Shown piece after piece: positions 58,781-64,000 of a stretch of 64,000 bases of DNA. Numbering within the stretch: position 1 is the stretch's first letter; every line of letters starts with the position of its first letter. Source of the stretch: Symsagittifera roscoffensis. Its lineage: Eukaryota > Xenacoelomorpha > Acoela > Convolutidae. The DNA is taken from NCBI RefSeq assembly GCF_963678635.1, contig NC_087071.1, forward strand, positions 28,987,325 to 29,051,324, read 5' to 3'. The notes below the pieces were generated by a model, which did not search any database, was not told the origin of the DNA, and saw nothing but the letters and a program-made list of their open reading frames with translations. Made by a program: the position numbers and the translations under genes.

Positions 58781-60960
58781 TCTATTCAACAAGAGAGACA
58801 TTTTTCCTTTTGTGATGTTTTTCTCATTTTTAGTCTCCCTAATTATGACAATAAGCCAATGTATAAAAAATCAATAATAACTTTTGCACTAGCAACAATC
58901 GTGTTAATCATTTTCATAGAAGCAGATTATAATCAACATAAATTTTATTCAAAACTAAAACTTAAAGAACTTAAAAAAAACTAATCAACAACCAACACAA
59001 CAGTCCCCACCGACTACGAAACCCCAGGAATTTTCAACAATACCAGCAACCACTAACACAAGTCACCCCAATCATCAATACAAATTTCATTTCAAGAAAA
59101 CCCATATACCTTTGAGGAAAGACACTCAACAATACGAGCCAATGTATACAATATGTACCCCCCTCTCCAGCAAGAGCTTCATAGAACAAGACACCCTAGT
59201 CAAAATCAAAATAAATCCACAATAGATAGACAAATCATGCAACCAAGACGTAATAAAATTTTACAACTCCCAGAGTTCATTTTAACATAACTTTTTCACC
59301 AACCCCAAGTCTTTTAGATCTTTCCAGTAGTACAATTCAAAGAACCCCTCCACCATTGCAATCTACCTCACAGCAAAATACTCCGAACATACCATCGGAT
59401 TATTCAGGATCAACCCCCATATCCGATCAAATTTCTTTAACCCCCCAACTTCACATAACGTTTTCCACATTGGATGACACAAGCTTTCACTCAAGGTGAG
59501 CCAAGCTTGGTAAACAACCCTTTAGAAACCTCATCGGTTGCATCTTTGTCATTACCAGAAACCTTATCACTACCTTCAACCCCTTCAATAATAAGTCAAA
59601 CCCCACCAACAACATTTCCTCTAAATTTCCCTACAAATTTAGACGATAGATATAAAGAACATTTAACCAAAAATTTACCCTTACGATTAGATTGGAATAC
59701 ATCCGTAGCCCCCCTACCATATTTGATTAACATTTTGACAGTAACAGACTACATAATTGGGCACTCAACACATTACAATATAGACACGATATTCACAAAG
59801 ACATACAGAAACACAACATACAAATCCTTACAAAATACAATTTAACACTTAAATTTGAAATAACAGTAAAATTGAACAACTTAGTACATCAACCTCTCCC
59901 ACTAGCTCCACCAAATATAACAGTTCAATCATTACCTCCCCCATTTATCACAACAGATTTATCTATAAATACGATAGATATACAAAAAAGACACTTGAAT
60001 GCATCACCTTCTGTGACCCATTTTCAGGACAACCCTACATTTGTTCTTTGAAAAATCTTTTTCCTCCAAATCCCCCCTATTATTTTTTCAGAACCAAAAC
60101 ATCATAAAAACCCGTCCCCTCGAACAAGACGTCATTTACCTGTCACACACTATGATTGTGAAGAAATTGAACAAAAAACACTACATAAATACGCCATAAA
60201 CCAAGTAACTCAATGCGAATCTGAACCAGAAGAAATAAAAAAAATTATAGGAGCTACACTTACTTCAAAAGCCCGAGCTACAACCCTAACAAGATACAAT
60301 TTCACAGCAAGATTCTCAAAGAAAAAGTACATTTTTCCCAAGTCTCAAATGAAAACTGAAATAAACTCAATCGCGCATCTTTCTATCAAAGCAATATAAA
60401 AAACTTTTACATCTTAACCCTGAGGATTGTAAAAACGGACTTCACAGATTAAAACTAACCACAAATAAAGGCACAAACCAAAAAATGGTAAATTTTCAAA
60501 TTTTTTTAGACTCTGCACACCAAGCAGAACTTGAAAGATACCAATATCATATGAAATTAGACGATAAATACCTATTCCTAGGCGCATATGGAAGACTAGC
60601 TTATGATCTATATGATAAAAATTGGATATCACACATCGGAAAAAATACACCTTTTAATTGCAAAGCTGACACAAAAAACAAAAGATATCAAGAAATTATG
60701 TTTTTTGATTGGAAAATCCAACTAGAAAAAATACAACTAACACAAGATTTAAAAGGCGACACCATAAGTTATCAAGGAATACGATTATTTGCAAAAATAA
60801 CCAAGTTATTGAGATCCAACAACGAAAACACGGGCATCTTTTGTTTGGCTCCCCGAGGACACAAGTACCACATTTCAAGTTGCAAGGATACACGCAAGAA
60901 AGATGAAATTTCATCAAAATTATTTAATGGTTTTCATCAAAGTTATTTAATGGTTTGAAT
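58781..60960 (+). pseudogene. Decayed post-integrase ORF, possibly envelope-like
   Basis: Readable pieces: a hydrophobic stretch near 58800-58860 (FVMFFSFLVSLIMTI); Pro/Ser/Thr-rich frames to 59845 (59474-59845 contains SLPETLSLPSTPSIISQTPP); KTLHKYAINQVTQCESEPEE near 60178; and frame 60485-60958 with HQAELERYQYHMKLDD, YDLYDKNWISHIGKNTPFNC and FFDWKIQLEKIQLTQDLKGD. The position after integrase, the hydrophobic segment and scattered Cys would fit an envelope-type glycoprotein such as those of some gypsy elements. I see no clear fusion peptide or furin site, so this is tentative. The reading frame is broken repeatedly. Confidence 0.4.
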
Positions 60961-61700
60961 CCATCACTTATGATAAAGTAAACCCTGACAAAATCCAACA
61001 AAACAATAAACATCACATAAAAGATATACAACATCAATCCGCACACAACAATTTCAAGAACTTTTTACAAAAATGTTTACAATACAAAGATACTCCATTG
61101 ACCAGAATTTAGGAAAAATTGCAGAAACCGCGGGACTTTAAGACACAAGACTACACTGGTTATTTTGAAGATTTAAAAGATAAGATTTGTTTGATCGTTG
61201 AAAAATACCGTCCACAAAATATTTCAACTATTAGTTTTTTTAGTTTTGTAATATTAAAGAATGAATATCTCGCTTTTCTAGGATGGCCCTACTACATCTT
61301 AAAAAGATTAACTAAATTATACGCAATGTTTCATCTCTTTATTGAAAGAATCTATAGAACTTGCGCAATATACACACACGCAAACAAACAAGCAAGTGTA
61401 GCACGCATAGTATTCTCAGAACTTTTCGGAATATTTTCTACCTCAATTAACAAAATATTTCTAGACGCTCAAATAAATGAAAACAACAAAAACAATCAAC
61501 CACGCATAAATCACAAGACAACAAAAATACAACACCTACTGTACCACAATTACACAATTTAAATAGTAACCGTCCGTTATCTTTAGTACCAGGAAACTAT
61601 AGGAATACAGCCATAACAGAACACATCTCTACAAACCATAGTTATCCACAAAGTCCAGTTACTCACATAATAGCCCATCAACCAAATAAAGTAAATAAAG
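60961..61700 (+). pseudogene. Second, different integrase relic
   Basis: Frame 61119-61562: KTQDYTGYFEDLKDKICLIV, then YTHANKQASVARIVFSELFG, then SINKIFLDAQINENN. It matches the relic at 46230-46520, not the integrase at 56790. Its presence after a post-integrase region implies a junction between two elements near 60960. The Glu-containing motif is lost. Confidence 0.6.
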
Positions 61701-63420
61701 AATACACGTATGAGCAAATCATAGAACAGCCACATACCAATAATTTCCGTTCTCAGAACAACCATCTTTTTAGCCCACGATAAGCCGCCAGATTGGGTAC
61801 CTCAACCTTTCCCTTTCTTACCCATCCAATCTCCAAGGTCACTCTCATGACATATCAATATCTGATCTCACTCCCTCTCCCGTACCATCATACACTAATA
61901 ATTCACCACGCTTGGATTCTGATGACACTTCCGCGCAAACAGTTTTTCACACCATCTCACAATTTAAAAATTCTGATATTGAAACTCCAGAGGATTTCCA
62001 AAATTCCGAGCCCAGCCCGTCTACTTTTTCGCAACCCTCATTCCGCCCGCTCCATACCCCAACTCCCGATGAACCTTCCCCATCCCTTCCTGACACACTG
62101 ATGCAACTCAATTTCTCTCCCCAAAGACCAGCGACCCACTCGACCCCTCTAGCCCCGTTAATGAAGAACTCGAAAATGAACTTGAAAATTTAATAACCCT
62201 ACAACAACCTTTTCAAAACCCAAATTCATCACTTATCGCAAACCTTTGCATCATTCAAATCCTCCAACCCATTCCAGCATCCACAACTGAAGTAACCCGA
62301 GCCCATTGAGTGTTTAAACAAAAAATCCCACACCCAATTCTTCCTAACCCCGACCTCCTCGAATGTTTTCCGTTCACCCACTTCACACTAACACAAAAAA
62401 AATTATATAAAATTACTTACCATTTTTTCCACAAGACACTCACTACCCAACTACTAACAACGATCAACGAACTTACGTTGACGAACATGCCTTGTTTCCA
62501 TACTTTCATGGATATCATATTACCATTTCATTAACCCATTATCATTTCCATTATATAACAACCATGAAGACAATGAATTATGTCAGATTCGACTACATCA
62601 CCTAACCACGGCACTTAATGAAAAACAATTCACAAACATCGGACTAAGCCAAACAGTCAATAGTTTGTTGCACAAAAAGCAAAACGATTTTCCATTATTC
62701 ACTATGATCACACTATTCCACGTTATATAGAAAATACCTTTTTAGAAGACAATACAAACGCTAATCCCCAACTAACTTAAAAGTTTTATCATAAGATCTC
62801 AAAATGTATTTGTCATTAACTGCATGAATTTGATAATAGTATATCCACAGCACTTCGCGACAAAAAACCTACAATTTTTATTTTAAAAAACTTAATTATT
62901 TCTCACTAACTTTCAATTTTCTAACACCAAAAGAACGTGACTTACACTGCTTGCATCAAATAAAGTTACGCACAAAATAAACTCTCACAGGCACTTATTA
63001 AAATTTTATCCAACACCAGTACACAACTAATACACCATCACGAAACACAAAACAACGATTCATACTTATTCACCCTAAATATACTTCACCGTTCTTCTTA
63101 ATACTGTATAAAAGACCCCATAAGACGAATGTATATATTCTTCCCACGAACCTGATTTTTCAACAAGGATAAACCTCGCCTACTTATTGTCCGCCACGAA
63201 CATATACAACCCGTCGAACTCCCAATACTAGAATATAATCACAACACTGACTATAACCATAAGCTTTATAGCCTAATCCAAAACACAGCGCAGGAATTCT
63301 CACCAACTAGTGAAGAGCAAAAGATCATCAAAGCACTCGAACTTCTATGGTCTCTCTTACAAACTAAATACACCCGCAATTTGCTAAACACCTAACATCA
63401 TCGGATACAATTCACAATGT
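61701..63420 (+). pseudogene. Decayed 3' region downstream of the second integrase relic
   Basis: It starts with TYEQIIEQPHTNNFRSQNN and FSPR.AARL, parallel to 46740-46820. Pro/Ser/Thr-rich overlapping frames follow (61793-62101, 61912-62193, 62310-62534), then PKERDLHC near 62930. It is homologous in order to 46600-48000. No domain recognised. Confidence 0.5.
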
Positions 63421-64000
63421 TTTCCCAAATGGATTTTTTGCCGACAATGATTCTTAGAAAATTTAATCAAGTTTTTTTAACTAATAAATTCCAAATACAC
63501 TTAACCATTCTTTATAAATAATTCAATTTTTTTTAGATTTCATCATTCAATCATCCAGAACAGACAAAAATAAAAAAATGATTGAAAATTTTTTCTGGAA
63601 CTTTTAAATTAATTTTAACAAATTGCTTTATGTAATGAAAAGCAGTAAAATTTACCTTTAAAAAACAAGTAAATTTATAAATTTCAACTTCAAAAAGCAG
63701 TAAAATTGATATCTCAATGTAGTAAATTCATAGAAATTGCAAATAAATTAAAGATTACTAATCTTTTTCTAAGACGCTTCTTTTATAAATTTGAAATTGT
63801 TCACTGGCCGATAAATCACTCACTCTTTCCACCATCGCACAGCTCGCCCACGACGAATAGTTTAAAATATTGAATTTAAGTTTCAACTTTCACTGATAAC
63901 AACTCTAACTAGTTTTCACACGTTTCAAACTTTCCTTAAACCCTGTTGCAAGGAACTATATAGTCAACTGAAATAACCAATTGAGCTTACTAACGTCACA
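63421..64000. other. AT-rich end of window
   Basis: No gene. Short AAAAGCAGTAAAATT words repeat near 63640-63710. The 3' LTR of the relic would be expected here or beyond the window but is not identifiable. Confidence 0.4.

Overview
The window is AT-rich eukaryotic DNA, and I read it as a metazoan and probably an invertebrate genome. The evidence is a multi-exon gene for a leucine-rich-repeat membrane protein, intronless genes with signal peptides, metazoan-type LTR retrotransposons, a Tc1/mariner-like foldback element and many simple repeats. I cannot name the species. There is a 200-N assembly gap at 9057-9256.

Layout. 0.5-1.3 kb: a minus-strand gene for a secreted protein with an LRRNT-like cysteine cluster. 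2-8 kb: a Tc1-like foldback MITE (2010-2742), a second foldback/direct-repeat cluster, ATTCCGCAAA-type repeats, and a 1.17-kb DNA element with perfect 43-bp inverted ends packed with ATCTTGCAAGAT palindromes. 9.2-11.3 kb: a plus-strand LRR single-pass membrane protein whose 5' end lies in the gap; one of its two introns is best explained as GC-AG. 12-20 kb: G-rich and other local repeats, plus an unrecognised secreted-protein gene (16051-16878, minus). 20.55-30.34 kb: a young, complete-ended Ty3/gypsy-class element with 1156-bp LTRs. It carries a duplicated small leader ORF, gag, and a protease joined to gag by a textbook -1 frameshift site, but no reverse transcriptase or integrase; a 185-codon ORF of unknown function lies before the 3' LTR. 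31.8-40 kb: a ~1.4-kb tandem duplication interrupted by a minus-strand Ty1/copia element (32105-37229), which has 243-bp LTRs, a 5-bp target duplication and a half-tRNA-iMet primer site; its coding region is broken. 42.0-42.8 kb: a second member of the secreted family seen at 16 kb. 43.05-43.47 kb: a 423-bp ATC/TCA microsatellite. 43.7-63.5 kb: heavily decayed gypsy-type elements in plus orientation. These include gag, RT, RNase H, two different integrase relics and a possible envelope-like or other post-integrase region.

Most of the window is therefore mobile-element sequence of several ages. Only four cellular genes are supported, all for secreted or membrane proteins. The points most worth following are the paralogous 7-cysteine secreted family, the RT-less gypsy element with its frameshift cassette, hairpin-bounded LTRs and accessory ORFs, and the subterminally palindromic DNA element.
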